Assembly: GCF_040782645.1 (NCBI RefSeq)
Contig: NZ_CP160403.1
Span: 7,971,001-8,035,000 of the forward strand
Direction of reading: 5' to 3'
Length of the DNA stretch: 64,000 nt
DNA from: Streptomyces sp. HUAS ZL42
GTDB taxonomy: Bacteria; Actinomycetota; Actinomycetes; Streptomycetales; Streptomycetaceae
The notes below the pieces were generated by a model, which was not told the origin of the DNA, searched no databases, and worked only from the letters and a program-made list of their open reading frames with translations. Position 1 is the stretch's first letter. The number at the start of each line of letters is the position of its first letter. Made by a program: the position numbers and the translations under genes. Positions 9,201 through 16,713 of this stretch are shown here, in pieces.

Positions 9201-10308
9201 GGTCGTCCACGAGGAGACGTACGGCCGTCGCGCGCTGCCCGGCGAGGAGCCGCACGACCTGCTCGCCGAGACGGTCGCCCAGATCCGCCCGCTGGACGCC
9301 AAGGCGCTCGGCGAGGCCTGGGAACGCCAGAAGCGCATGACCAAGCCGGCGGGCGCCCTCGGCATGCTGGAGATCATCTCCGCGCAGCTGTCCGGGCTGT
9401 CCCGTCAGTGCCCGCCGCCGATCCCGGAGCCCGCGGCCGTCGCGATCTTCGCCGGAGACCACGGGGTGCACGCGCAGGGGGTCACGCCCTGGCCGCAGGA
9501 GGTGACGGCCCAGATGGTCGCCAATTTCCTCGGCGGGGGAGCGGTCTGCAACGCCTTCGCGGGTCAGGTGGGCGCCGAGGTCTGCGTCGTCGACGTGGGT
9601 GTGGCCGCCGATCTCCCGGCGACCCCGGGCCTGCTGCCGCGCAAGGTCCGCGCGGGCACGTCCGACATGACCACCGGTCCCGCGATGACCCGCGAGGAGG
9701 CCAAGCAGGCCATCGAGGTGGGCATCGAGACGGCCCGCGACCTGGTCGCGGCCGGCAACAAGGCCCTGCTCACGGGCGAGATGGGCATCGCGAACACCAC
9801 GGCGTCCGCGGCGCTGATCTCCGTCTTCACGGGCGCCGACCCCTCCGAGGTCACGGGCCGCGGCACCGGCATCAACGACGAGACCCTCGCCCGCAAGACC
9901 GAGGTCGTCCGGCGCGCTCTCGAAGTCCACAAGCCGGATCCGGCCGACCCCATCGGGGTCCTCGCCGCGATCGGCGGCTTCGAACACGCCGCCATGGTCG
10001 GCCTCCTCCTCGGCGGCGCCTCCCTGCGTACGCCGGTGATCCTGGACGGTGTCAGCGCGGGCGCCGCGGCCCTGGTGGCCCGGGCGATCGCACCCGAGGT
10101 CCTCGCGGCCTGTATCGCGGGCCACCGCAGCGCCGAGCCCGGCCATGTGGCCGCGCTGAACAAGCTGGGCCTGCGCCCACTGGTCGACCTCGACCTTCGC
10201 CTCGGCGAGGGCACGGGCGCACTGCTGGCGCTCCCGCTGGTCCAGAGCACCGCGCGGGCGATGCACGAGGTGGCGACGTTCGACTCGGCGGGCGTCACCG
10301 AGAAGTAG
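6217..10308 (+). CDS. cobT: BluB-CobT fusion: DMB synthase and nicotinate-nucleotide:DMB phosphoribosyltransferase with giant low-complexity N-terminus
   Basis: 1363 residues from the ATG at 6217 (GCGAGGGG ribosome site); an in-frame ATG at 6082 would overlap the leader hairpin. Three parts are visible. Residues 1-~790 are low complexity, rich in Pro, Ala, Glu, Gln and Val, with short tandem repeats such as GQPADVAA and QAPETG. Residues ~795-1010 are a nitroreductase-fold BluB domain (RRDIRNGFRSDPIP, HTAPSVGHSQPWDF, EGLGVGWVSFFDE), which cleaves reduced FMN to 5,6-dimethylbenzimidazole (DMB). Residues ~1015-1363 are CobT, which converts DMB to alpha-ribazole phosphate; GDHGVH and LGEGTGA are seen, with Glu1331 in the place of the catalytic Glu317 of Salmonella CobT. 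Fusion would couple DMB production to its activation. Confidence 0.92.
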   Translation: MTDTGQVPGEGLPESVGTVEQPGVSAPGAYTYLSETTAEDEDLLLLPGAQSAWGNEVAPPAPEPVVETVHEPGPHEMAGRDSGSVDLGGVRLPNPMPPPTQVPPRRPLHLGPPIPDTSASPVRSLADRGPAGAPFRHPGPPTTGPEYLDVPQSQEMPPQGAAPWGAHAMVQAPVSAGAAPAEAVAPAAEPQAEPVGVAQAAVARVATEAVAATASQPAQTGQEGAYAAAVPQHGEALYAAEGGGPSGATSGPEAMVGTGGVDPVGGAGQVPGAGVVAESGPAVGAAADAGQPTGQGVAGVPAQAAGEGGPAGAAQSAHVAAVGQPADVAAAGQPADVAAGQPAVVAAADAGQVPGAAVPVPDAGPAPQAAAPTERAQAAETTDRTQTPETAAPVDPDQASGAAQAPETGAVPASVQAPETGTVPETVQSPESPPPPTAQAPEPVAPANAEAPEAVVPVSAPASEAVAPENAQVPEAAAPGTTPVPARVDVTQAQQPADSPAPAEVPSAAVPAEPSSQPAEPGPAPQEQSAQPVLPDLQPAQGPQSVPAFPVVPDPEAVQAVTPEPGATDVEAQEPPTAATPEPPAGHMPDVQPAPLTETGSVPAESAQPTTPAPAADSGPAPEHNEPTAVPAEPQPALTTDAEAAPNGQAQAPDPQSSAPVDEAGVPAPAGQTGPDDVTAVLPGGIPPEPQPDQPLGQFVPVEGSVPTTPHLAPTPPHAIVLPTEEQAPEPVATVPAPREADAAPAPATPDTEPHPDVVQNAEDLDTRAADQEEDQVAVEDVRESTGPAAPAYDDAEREAVLKVMRERRDIRNGFRSDPIPHEVLLRVLEAAHTAPSVGHSQPWDFVVIRSAETRRSMHELAMRQRDAYAKSLPKGRAKQFKELKIEAILDTPVNIVVTADPTRGGRHTLGRHTQPQMAPYSSALAVENLWLAARAEGLGVGWVSFFDEREMVRALGLPEHLEVVAYLCVGYVDEFPEEPELMQAGWSKRRPLSWVVHEETYGRRALPGEEPHDLLAETVAQIRPLDAKALGEAWERQKRMTKPAGALGMLEIISAQLSGLSRQCPPPIPEPAAVAIFAGDHGVHAQGVTPWPQEVTAQMVANFLGGGAVCNAFAGQVGAEVCVVDVGVAADLPATPGLLPRKVRAGTSDMTTGPAMTREEAKQAIEVGIETARDLVAAGNKALLTGEMGIANTTASAALISVFTGADPSEVTGRGTGINDETLARKTEVVRRALEVHKPDPADPIGVLAAIGGFEHAAMVGLLLGGASLRTPVILDGVSAGAAALVARAIAPEVLAACIAGHRSAEPGHVAALNKLGLRPLVDLDLRLGEGTGALLALPLVQSTARAMHEVATFDSAGVTEK

Positions 10309-10317
10309 CACCGGGAC

Positions 10318-10360
10318 GGGGGTGGGTGAGCGCGGGCACCGTCGCGCCCACCCCACCCCC
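10318..10360 (+). terminator. GC-rich hairpin after bluB-cobT
   Basis: Ten bases past the stop, GGGGGTGGG (10318-10326) pairs with CCCACCCCC (10352-10360) and the stem continues inward through TG and GCG pairs with a small bulge. No T run follows. It probably ends the long fusion transcript before the separately initiated cobA-like gene. Confidence 0.55.
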
Positions 10361-10452
10361 GCCGTACGCTGAACGCAATCTAAAATCCGCACGTCAGGGC
10401 CGCTCCAGAGCCGCAGCGCCCACCGCACGCCTGTACGAGGAGCCGCACCCTC

Positions 10453-11709
10453 ATGGCCGAACACCCCGCCTACCCCGTAGGCCTCCGTCTCACCGGCCGC
10501 AGGGTCGTCGTCCTCGGCGGAGGTCAGGTGGCCCAGCGCCGCCTCCCCGCGCTCATCGCGGCGGGCGCGGACGTCCTCCTCGTATCCCCGGAGGCGACCC
10601 CCTCGGTCGAAGCCATGGCGGACGCGGGCGAGATCACCTGGGAGAAGCGTCCCTACGCGCAGGGCGACCTCGCAGCTGCCTGGTACGCCCTGATCGCCAC
10701 CAGCGACCCCGACGCGAACGCCCGGGCCTCCGCCGAGGCAGAGGCACACCGCGTGTGGTGCGTCCGCTCCGACGACGCCGACGCGGCCACGGCCTGGACC
10801 CCCGCCACCGGTCACAGCGAAGGCGTCACCGTGGCCGTCCTCACCACGAACGCCCGCGGCCGCGACCCCCGCCACACCGCCGCCATTCGCGACGCGGTCG
10901 TAGAGGGCCTGCGCGACGGCACCCTCGTGGCACCCCATCACCGCACCCGCACCGCAGGCGTCGCCCTTGTCGGCGGCGGCCCGGGCGACCCGGACCTGAT
11001 CACGGTCCGCGGCCGCCGCCTGCTCGCCGAGGCGGACGTCGTCATCGCGGACCGGCTGGGCCCGCGCGACCTGCTCGCCGAACTCCCGCCCCACGTCGAG
11101 GTCATCGACGCCGCGAAGATCCCGTACGGCCGTTTCATGGCCCAGGAGGCCATCAACAACGCCCTGATCGAGCACGCCAAGCAGGGCAAGTCGGTCGTAC
11201 GGCTGAAGGGCGGCGACCCGTACGTCTTCGGCCGTGGCATGGAGGAGCTCCAGGCACTCGCCGAGGCCGGCATCCCGTGCACCGTCGTCCCCGGCATCTC
11301 CAGCTCGATCTCGGTTCCGGGCGCGGCCGGCATCCCGGTCACCCACCGCGGCGTCGCCCACGAGTTCACGGTGGTCAGCGGCCATGTCGCCCCGGACGAC
11401 GAACGCTCCCTGGTCGACTGGCCGTCCCTGGCGAAGCTGACCGGCACGCTCGTGATCCTGATGGGCGTCGACAAGATCGGCCGGATCGCGGAGACGCTGG
11501 TGGCGCACGGCAAGCCCGCGGACACCCCGGTGGCCCTGATCCAGGAGGGCACGACGGCCACGCAGCGGCGCGTCGACGCGACCCTCGCGACGGTCGCCGA
11601 GACGGTGCGCGCCGAGGAGGTGAAGCCCCCGGCCGTCATCGTCATCGGCGAGGTCGTGAAGGTGGGGCCGGAATCCCTCACCGCCGCACGCCCGGAGACA
11701 TCGGCGTAA
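10453..11709 (+). CDS. cobA: Uroporphyrinogen-III C-methyltransferase fused to a precorrin-2 dehydrogenase domain
   Basis: 418 residues. The N-terminal ~155 residues form a Rossmann domain of the CysG/Met8 type (VVVLGGGQVAQRRL, LIATSDPDANA), which oxidises precorrin-2 to sirohydrochlorin using NAD+. From about residue 172 the SUMT domain begins (GGGPGDPDLIT at 174), with RLKGGDPYVFGRG at 250 and VPGISSSISVPGAAGIPVTHRG, the hallmarks of SAM-dependent methylation of uroporphyrinogen III at C-2 and C-7. The enzyme thus stands at the branch to siroheme and cobalamin. The central dimerisation part of CysG between the two domains looks short here, perhaps 40 residues. The gene follows bluB-cobT after 144 bp. 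Some databases would call it cysG. Confidence 0.92.
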   Translation: MAEHPAYPVGLRLTGRRVVVLGGGQVAQRRLPALIAAGADVLLVSPEATPSVEAMADAGEITWEKRPYAQGDLAAAWYALIATSDPDANARASAEAEAHRVWCVRSDDADAATAWTPATGHSEGVTVAVLTTNARGRDPRHTAAIRDAVVEGLRDGTLVAPHHRTRTAGVALVGGGPGDPDLITVRGRRLLAEADVVIADRLGPRDLLAELPPHVEVIDAAKIPYGRFMAQEAINNALIEHAKQGKSVVRLKGGDPYVFGRGMEELQALAEAGIPCTVVPGISSSISVPGAAGIPVTHRGVAHEFTVVSGHVAPDDERSLVDWPSLAKLTGTLVILMGVDKIGRIAETLVAHGKPADTPVALIQEGTTATQRRVDATLATVAETVRAEEVKPPAVIVIGEVVKVGPESLTAARPETSA

Positions 11710-11773
11710 CCCGGGGTAACACAACCCGTTCCAAGCCGTTGGCACCGCACCCAGGACAAGGCAGTATCACCCT

Positions 11774-12592
11774 GTGGCCGATCTCATCACCGTTGAGGAT
11801 CCCGACGACCCGTGCCTGCGCGACTACACGGGCCTGACCGACGTCGACTTGCGCCGCAAGCGCGAACCGGCCGAGGGTCTGTTCATCGCCGAGGGCGAGA
11901 AGGTCATCAGAAGGGCGAAGGAAGCGGGCTACGAGATGCGCTCGATGCTGCTCTCGGCCAAGTGGATCGACGTCATGCGGGACGTCATCGACGAGCTCCC
12001 GGCCCCCGTCTACGCGGTCAGCCCGGAACTCGCCGAACAGGTCACCGGTTACCACGTGCACCGCGGCGCGCTCGCCTCCATGCAGCGCAAGCCGCTGCCC
12101 ACGGCGGCCGAACTCCTGCAGACCGCCCGCCGGGTCGTGGTCATGGAGTCGGTCAACGACCACACCAACATCGGCGCCATCTTCCGCTCCGCGGCCGCCC
12201 TCGGCATGGACGCGGTACTGCTGTCGCCGGACTGCGCGGACCCCCTCTACCGCCGCAGCGTGAAGGTCTCGATGGGCGCGGTCTTCTCCGTGCCGTACGC
12301 CCGCCTGGACACCTGGCCCAAGAGCCTGGAGTCGGTCCGCGAGGCGGGTTTCACGCTGCTCGCCCTCACCCCGGACGAGAAGGCGAAGTCGCTCGACGAA
12401 GCGGCTCCGCACCGGATGGACCGGGTCGCCCTCATGCTCGGCGCCGAGGGGGACGGCCTTTCCACCCAGGCCCTGGTCGCCGCCGACGAATGGGTCCGCA
12501 TCCCGATGTCCCACGGCGTCGACTCCCTCAACGTGGGCGCGGCGGCAGCGGTCGCGTTCTACGCGGTGGCGACCGGACGTCCGCGGAGCTAG
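11774..12592 (+). CDS. SpoU/TrmH family RNA 2'-O-methyltransferase
   Basis: 272 residues, GTG start. The N-terminal part resembles the RNA-binding substrate domain of this family, and the C-terminal part is the SPOUT knot. Motif 1 is NDHTNIGAIFRSAAALGMD (residues ~134-152), motif 2 LMLGAEGDGLS (from about 220) and motif 3 IPMSHGVDSLNVGAAAAV (~243-260); the Asn, Glu and Ser/Asn residues used for SAM binding and ribose methylation are all present. These enzymes methylate a ribose in rRNA or tRNA; the target site cannot be named from sequence. The gene is convergent with the kinase gene downstream and a 131 bp repeat-like element fills the gap. Confidence 0.9.
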   Translation: MADLITVEDPDDPCLRDYTGLTDVDLRRKREPAEGLFIAEGEKVIRRAKEAGYEMRSMLLSAKWIDVMRDVIDELPAPVYAVSPELAEQVTGYHVHRGALASMQRKPLPTAAELLQTARRVVVMESVNDHTNIGAIFRSAAALGMDAVLLSPDCADPLYRRSVKVSMGAVFSVPYARLDTWPKSLESVREAGFTLLALTPDEKAKSLDEAAPHRMDRVALMLGAEGDGLSTQALVAADEWVRIPMSHGVDSLNVGAAAAVAFYAVATGRPRS

Positions 12593-12596
12593 GACC

Positions 12597-12727
12597 TGTC
12601 CGGCGGTTCAAGTCGCAGGTAGGCAGCGGCGCTTGATGAGTGCCGGTGAGCGAGGTGTGGTGCGTCCAGCTGCAAGGCGGGGGAGGGCGTTCCGCACGCC
12701 GCGTCTGCGCGCACGATCCGCCGGACA
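12597..12727. repeat. 131 bp element bounded by a 10 bp perfect inverted repeat (MITE-like)
   Basis: TGTCCGGCGG at 12597-12606 is repeated in inverse orientation as CCGCCGGACA at 12718-12727. The element fills almost exactly the space between the stop codons of two convergent genes. The inner sequence has no convincing ORF. The ends and part of the interior look to me like a dispersed intergenic element common in Streptomyces genomes, which is a recollection and not a search result. It may be a non-autonomous miniature element or a structured bidirectional terminator. Confidence 0.45.
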
Positions 12728-12730
12728 CGC

Positions 12731-14110
12731 CTAGGGACCCCGGGACTCGTGCTCCTGCTGCTGTCTTACGACGTCCACGCCGCCCCCGAGCCCCCTGGCG
12801 GACGCCTGGCAGCCCTGTACCACGCCGATGCCGAGCGCCACGAGCAGCGTCACGACGACGAACACGAACAGCCGCTGGCGCAGCAGACGCGGATTGGCGG
12901 GCCGCCGCCCGGTCCCGGTGGGCCGGGTCGCCGGACGTCCCGCACCGCTGCGGGGAGCCGGACGGGAGCCGCTGCCTGCGCGCGTGGCGCGGGAGGCGGG
13001 CGTGGTTCGCGCGCCGGGGCGGGACGACGGGGCCGTTCCACCGCGCGACGTACTGGCACCGCCGCCCCGAGAAGCACTGCCACCGCGCGACGGGGCTCCG
13101 CCCCGCACCGGAGCCTGCCCCCGCGAGGTGGAGCCCGCCCCCCGGGACGTCGGAGTCCCCTGCACTCCGCCCTGCTGCACCTGCGGACGCCGCTGGGTGC
13201 GCTCCGGGTAACCGGTGTCGGTGAGCCGTCCGGTCGGGCGGTCCGCCTCCGCGGCGCGGGGTGCGGGCGGTCTTGCCTCGGCCTGGCCCTGGGCCTCGCG
13301 GGCCGCGATCTCCTTGAGGCGCAGGGACAGCTCGAGAGTGCTGGGCCGTTCCTCGGGGTCCTTCGCCAGACACGTCCTGATCAGTGGTGCCAGGGCGTCC
13401 GGTACGCCGTGCAGCTGCGGTTCCTCGTGCACCACGCGGTAGAGCATCACCTCGGAACTGCCGTGCCCGAACGGTGAGTCGGCCGTCGAGGCGTAGGCGA
13501 GCGTGGCGCCGAGCGAGAACACGTCCGTGGCCGGGGTGACCACGGCCCCGCGCACCTGCTCCGGTGCCAGGAAGCCGGGTGAGCCGACGGCCGTGCCGAC
13601 GTGGGTGAGCGTGGAGGCCCCGGTCGCCCAGGCGATGCCGAAGTCGATGATCCGCGGTCCCTTGGGGGACAGCAGGATGTTGGACGGCTTCAGATCCCGG
13701 TGCACGACGCCGGCCTCGTGCACGGCGACCAGCCCTTCGGACAGTGCGGCACCGATCGCGGCCAGCTCAGCCGCGCCGAGCGGCCCCTCGTCGGCGACCT
13801 TGTCGTGGAGGGAGGGACCGGGCACGTACTGCGTGGCGAACCAGGGCCGGTCCGCGTCCAGATCGGCGGCGACCAGCCGTGCCGTGCACCCACCCCTGAT
13901 CCGCCGCGCGGCCGAGACCTCACGCGCGAACCGCGTCCGGAACTCCTGATCCTCCGCCAGATCGGGCCTGATCACCTTGAGCGCGACCCGCTGCCCCTTC
14001 TTGTCGGAGCCCAGGTAGACAACGCCCATCCCGCCCGCGCCGAGCCGTCGGTGAAGCCTGAACGAGCCGACGACGCGCGGGTCCTCGCGCCTCAGGCGCA
14101 TCATCGCCAT
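12731..14110 (-). CDS. Membrane-anchored Ser/Thr protein kinase (PknB-like, no PASTA)
   Basis: About 459 residues from the ATG at 14110, chosen because GGGG lies at proper distance; ATG 14116 or GTG 14146 are alternatives. The kinase domain fills residues ~15-275: glycine loop GAGGMGVVY, Lys of ALKV, HRDLKPSN catalytic loop, DFG Mg2+ site, and an activation segment ending in GSPGFLAPEQV. A Pro/Arg/Ser/Gly-rich linker (~280-410) with repeated SRGG units leads to a hydrophobic helix (LFVFVVVTLLVALGIGVV), then a ~25-residue tail that would lie outside. No PASTA or other sensor domain is present, so the signal is unclear. It phosphorylates protein Ser/Thr; substrates unknown. Confidence 0.9.
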   Translation of the reverse strand: MAMMRLRREDPRVVGSFRLHRRLGAGGMGVVYLGSDKKGQRVALKVIRPDLAEDQEFRTRFAREVSAARRIRGGCTARLVAADLDADRPWFATQYVPGPSLHDKVADEGPLGAAELAAIGAALSEGLVAVHEAGVVHRDLKPSNILLSPKGPRIIDFGIAWATGASTLTHVGTAVGSPGFLAPEQVRGAVVTPATDVFSLGATLAYASTADSPFGHGSSEVMLYRVVHEEPQLHGVPDALAPLIRTCLAKDPEERPSTLELSLRLKEIAAREAQGQAEARPPAPRAAEADRPTGRLTDTGYPERTQRRPQVQQGGVQGTPTSRGAGSTSRGQAPVRGGAPSRGGSASRGGGASTSRGGTAPSSRPGARTTPASRATRAGSGSRPAPRSGAGRPATRPTGTGRRPANPRLLRQRLFVFVVVTLLVALGIGVVQGCQASARGLGGGVDVVRQQQEHESRGP

Positions 14111-14312
14111 GTTCATCCCCGCTGCCCGGTCCGTGTGACGTGGCACAGCTTACGTTTCCACGGCCGTCCACGCGCAGAGGCCGCGCCCTCTCTCCCAGAT
14201 CGATTGTCAGTGCCGGGTGGGAGACTTGAAGAGTGGTCAGGGGGCTGGTGAACAGGGCCACTTCGGCGCGCCTGTGACCCCAACCACTGCTGACAGAAGG
14301 GGGATTGATCGA

Positions 14313-14588
14313 GTGAAGGGTGATCGGGTGGAGATAGTCGTGGACGCGGGGGACACGACACGTACGTACGAGGTGGTGGCGAGCAGGGCGGGCCGCCGGG
14401 TGGAGACGGCGGTGCGCCGGGGGGTGGTGGAAGTGAGCGAAGTCACCCGCAGCGGATCGGTCGTCCGCACGGCCCGCTTCATGGCGAACCGGGTCCTTGC
14501 CCTGGTCGAGCAGCCGGTGCCGCGCGAGGACAGCTCAGAGAAACCGGGGCACTCCGGGCGCCCCCTCCGGGAAGACCCCGAGACCTAG
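14313..14588 (+). CDS. Conserved hypothetical small protein
   Basis: 91 residues from a GTG at 14313 with AAGGGGG about nine bases upstream; the open frame extends further upstream but without a ribosome site. The N-terminal half alternates hydrophobic and charged residues (DRVEIVVDAGDTTRTYEVV, then RGVVEVSEVTRSG), suggesting a small beta-rich fold. The C-terminal 25 residues are polar and probably disordered. No catalytic motif or transmembrane segment is visible and I recognise no family. It is divergent from the kinase gene with about 200 bp between, so the two may share a control region. Confidence 0.55.
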   Translation: MKGDRVEIVVDAGDTTRTYEVVASRAGRRVETAVRRGVVEVSEVTRSGSVVRTARFMANRVLALVEQPVPREDSSEKPGHSGRPLREDPET

Positions 14589-14786
14589 GACCCCGTCTCC
14601 ACCCAGGGGAGTACTCCGCAGGTCATGGCTCATCCTCCGGGAGGCCCGGCAATCGGTACGAGGGCATGACGTGCGGCGCCCGCCACGCGCCTAGATTTGA
14701 GGTCAAGCGGCGGGTGCAGCACTCGTCCCCCGAGGTCAGACACCCGCCGCTGCCAACGACAACTGAGAACGGTCAGGAGAGGGACC

Positions 14787-14984
14787 ATGGCCCACACGGC
14801 ACCGCGGACACTGATCCGCACCCAGGAGCGCGCAGCACTCCGCTCCCGCCGCCAGGGCCGTCGCCACCCCCTGGTGGCGACGCTCATGGCCCTCCCCCTG
14901 GCGGCCCTTCTCCTCCTCGTCTTCGACGGCTGGGAGACAGTGGCCACACAGGCGTCGTCCGTGGGCGTGATGCTGGGGCGCTGA
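14787..14984 (+). CDS. Small single-pass membrane protein, hypothetical
   Basis: 65 residues from an ATG with a strong GGAGAGGG ribosome site. The first 28 residues are very basic (RTQERAALRSRRQGRR) and are followed by one hydrophobic helix, HPLVATLMALPLAALLLLVF, which would place the N-terminus in the cytoplasm. A short tail follows the helix. No domain is recognised. A perfect 15 bp terminator stands 88 bp downstream, which supports transcription of this small gene. Confidence 0.65.
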   Translation: MAHTAPRTLIRTQERAALRSRRQGRRHPLVATLMALPLAALLLLVFDGWETVATQASSVGVMLGR

Positions 14985-15072
14985 GCGGCGACCCCAGGCC
15001 CGGAAGAGCGGTCCGGGCGGGGACATCCACCCATGAAACCCCGTGGGGACGGGGGTGCGGCGGACGGCAAAA

Positions 15073-15112
15073 AATGCCGGCGCAGCTGGGGAGCTGCGCC
15101 GGCATTGCTTTT
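15073..15112 (+). terminator. Strong intrinsic terminator
   Basis: A perfect 15 bp stem (15073-15087 with 15092-15106) around a GGGG loop, flanked by an A run on the left and TTGCTTTT on the right. The A and T tracts on both sides mean it could act in either direction. It ends the small membrane protein transcript. It lies in the 356 bp gap 14985-15340, whose remaining content is the dispersed repeat at 15176. Confidence 0.85.
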
Positions 15113-15175
15113 CCTGGAGGGAACGCGGGTACGGCGCCTGGCCGTCCCGCCCAGCCGCGGGCAGTCGTGCCTTCC

Positions 15176-15236
15176 CCGCTCGGAGCGGAGCCGAGGGTGG
15201 GGGAGGGCGGGAGCGGGCGGCACCCCGTCAGCGCCG
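15176..15236. repeat. Dispersed intergenic repeat, copy 1
   Basis: The ~60 bp stretch ending GCGGGCGGCACCCCGTCAG plus CGCCGG recurs at 23172-23231 with few differences: the last 25 bases differ at one position and the first nine (CCCCGCTCG) are identical. Both copies lie in intergenic DNA without a supported gene. It looks like one of the short GC-rich interspersed repeats seen in streptomycetes; function unknown. Confidence 0.6.
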
Positions 15237-15340
15237 GTTTGCGCGTCCCACCCCAGTACCGACCCTGGGCCACAGGGAAACCGCCCCATGCTCACCCACG
15301 TACGCTCACCCACGGAGCCGCACACACCCAGGGGGGACAC

Positions 15341-16279
15341 GTGACCGCAGACCTGCTCCCCGAACTGACCGCGAGAGTCAGAACCGCAGCTCACCCGCAC
15401 CGCCCGCACTCCAGCACCTGCGCCTGCGGAGCCAGCACCCTCGCCGACCGCCCCGACGTCACCGTCGTACGCCACGCCGACACAGTCGCCAAGGCACACG
15501 CACCGCACACAGCCACGGACGAGCTCACTCTCCGCCTGACCACGGCAGTGCACCACCCCGACATCCTGCTGCCCCCGCTCGCCCCGACACCGGCCGACCT
15601 GCCCGGCGGCAGACTCGTGACCTTCTGGCCGTACGGCACCCCGGTGGACCCGGACGCCCCGGAGGCCGCTCCCTGGGAAGCCGCCGCCACCCTCCTCGCC
15701 CGCCTCCACCTGACCCCCGCCCCGCCCGCCCTGCCTCCCATGCGGGGCCCGCACAAGGCCGCCCGGGCCCTCACCCGCCTCCGCGCCGCAGTCGCCGGCG
15801 ACCACCCCGCAGCCACCCCCGTTCTGCGCGCCTGGACGCTGCTCCCCGCCTGGGCCCGGGCCGAAGCCCCGCAGCCCGACACCACCACCCTCTGCCACGG
15901 CGATCTCCACCTCGGCCAACTGGTCCGCCACCCCGCCCCCGACGGTCCCTGGCGGCTGATCGACGTCGACGACCTGGGGGTGGGCGTCCCGGCCTGGGAC
16001 CTCGCGCGCCCGGCGGCCTGGTACGCCTGCGGACTGCTCCCGCCCGACGAGTGGGCCCGTTTCCTCGGCGCATACCGGGCGGCGGGCGGCCCCGCGGTCC
16101 CCCCGGACGGCGACCCCTGGCCCGCACTCGACGTCCCGGCCCGTGCCCTCACCGTGCAGACCGCGGCCCAGGTGATCGTGAAGGCGCTTGCGGCGGACCG
16201 TCCGCTGGACGAGGTGGAGCGGTCCGTCGTGGACGCATGTGTCCGAATGGGCCACATCCCCCACATCCCGCGGAGTTGA
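15341..16279 (+). CDS. Aminoglycoside phosphotransferase (APH)-family protein
   Basis: 312 residues from the GTG at 15341, preceded by GGGGGG. The C-terminal lobe has the APH/choline-kinase catalytic loop CHGDLHLGQL (around residue 186, with the catalytic Asp) and the metal-binding LIDVDDLGVG (around 206), equivalent to the DFG of protein kinases. The N-terminal lobe is short and Ala/Pro rich and its ATP-binding Lys is probably in DVTVVRHA or DTVAKAHA. Family members phosphorylate antibiotics, sugars, choline or amino acids, so a resistance role is only one option and nothing nearby supports it. It is followed by a small zinc-ribbon gene after 100 bp. Confidence 0.8.
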   Translation: MTADLLPELTARVRTAAHPHRPHSSTCACGASTLADRPDVTVVRHADTVAKAHAPHTATDELTLRLTTAVHHPDILLPPLAPTPADLPGGRLVTFWPYGTPVDPDAPEAAPWEAAATLLARLHLTPAPPALPPMRGPHKAARALTRLRAAVAGDHPAATPVLRAWTLLPAWARAEAPQPDTTTLCHGDLHLGQLVRHPAPDGPWRLIDVDDLGVGVPAWDLARPAAWYACGLLPPDEWARFLGAYRAAGGPAVPPDGDPWPALDVPARALTVQTAAQVIVKALAADRPLDEVERSVVDACVRMGHIPHIPRS

Positions 16280-16379
16280 CCCACGACTTCCCGAAGTAAG
16301 GTGCAACCGACCGCAGCCGGACAGAGTCTGTCCTGGCGATACGCGAAGCAGGACCGACCGGCGAGGAGTTGAGCCGACC

Positions 16380-16658
16380 ATGCAGTGTCCGAAGTGTCAT
16401 GCGCCGATGCACACGTACAACCGCAACGGCGTCCAGATCGAGCAGTGCAGCGGCTGCCGCGGGATATTTCTCGACTACGGCGAGCTGGAGGCGCTGACCC
16501 GCCTGGAGTCCCAGTGGTCCCAGCCCGCGCCGCCGCCCCCGGCCGCCCCGCAGGCGTACCCGGCCCCGCAGGCCCCCGCCTGGGGCGCCCCGCACGGCAG
16601 CCACTACGGAGGCCACCACCGCCACAAGAGCTTCGGCCACATGCTGTTCTCCAGCTGA
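16380..16658 (+). CDS. Zinc-ribbon (TFIIB-type) small protein
   Basis: 92 residues, ATG start with CGAGGAG upstream. Residues 3-25 carry two Cys pairs, CPKC and CSGC, separated by 17 residues, which is the zf-TFIIB zinc ribbon, followed by RGIFLDYGELEAL, the conserved helix found in these proteins. The remaining half is rich in Pro, Ala, His and Gly and looks disordered (GSHYGGHHRHK near the end could bind metal). Such proteins probably bind zinc and perhaps nucleic acid or protein partners; no specific role is known. A 15 bp terminator follows directly. Confidence 0.8.
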   Translation: MQCPKCHAPMHTYNRNGVQIEQCSGCRGIFLDYGELEALTRLESQWSQPAPPPPAAPQAYPAPQAPAWGAPHGSHYGGHHRHKSFGHMLFSS

Positions 16659-16672
16659 GCCGCAACGACGAC

Positions 16673-16707
16673 GGAGCCCCCGGCCGTATCAGACGGCCGG
16701 GGGCTCC
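16673..16707. terminator. Bidirectional terminator between zinc-ribbon gene and tRNA operon
   Basis: A perfect 15 bp stem (16673-16687 with 16693-16707) and a five-base loop. It is 15 bp past the stop of the plus-strand zinc-ribbon gene and seven bases past the 3' end of the last tRNA of the minus-strand cluster, so it can serve both. Confidence 0.8.
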
Positions 16708-16713
16708 GGGGTG

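Noticed and set aside
6673..11745. A 1690-codon open frame on the minus strand opposite the cobalamin genes
   Set aside because: It is a high-GC shadow: the plus strand has recognised enzymes throughout, and the translation is Arg/Gly/Asp-rich without any domain.
15341..16279. Antibiotic resistance gene
   Set aside because: The APH fold is present, but the family has many other substrates, and there is no biosynthetic or mobile context.
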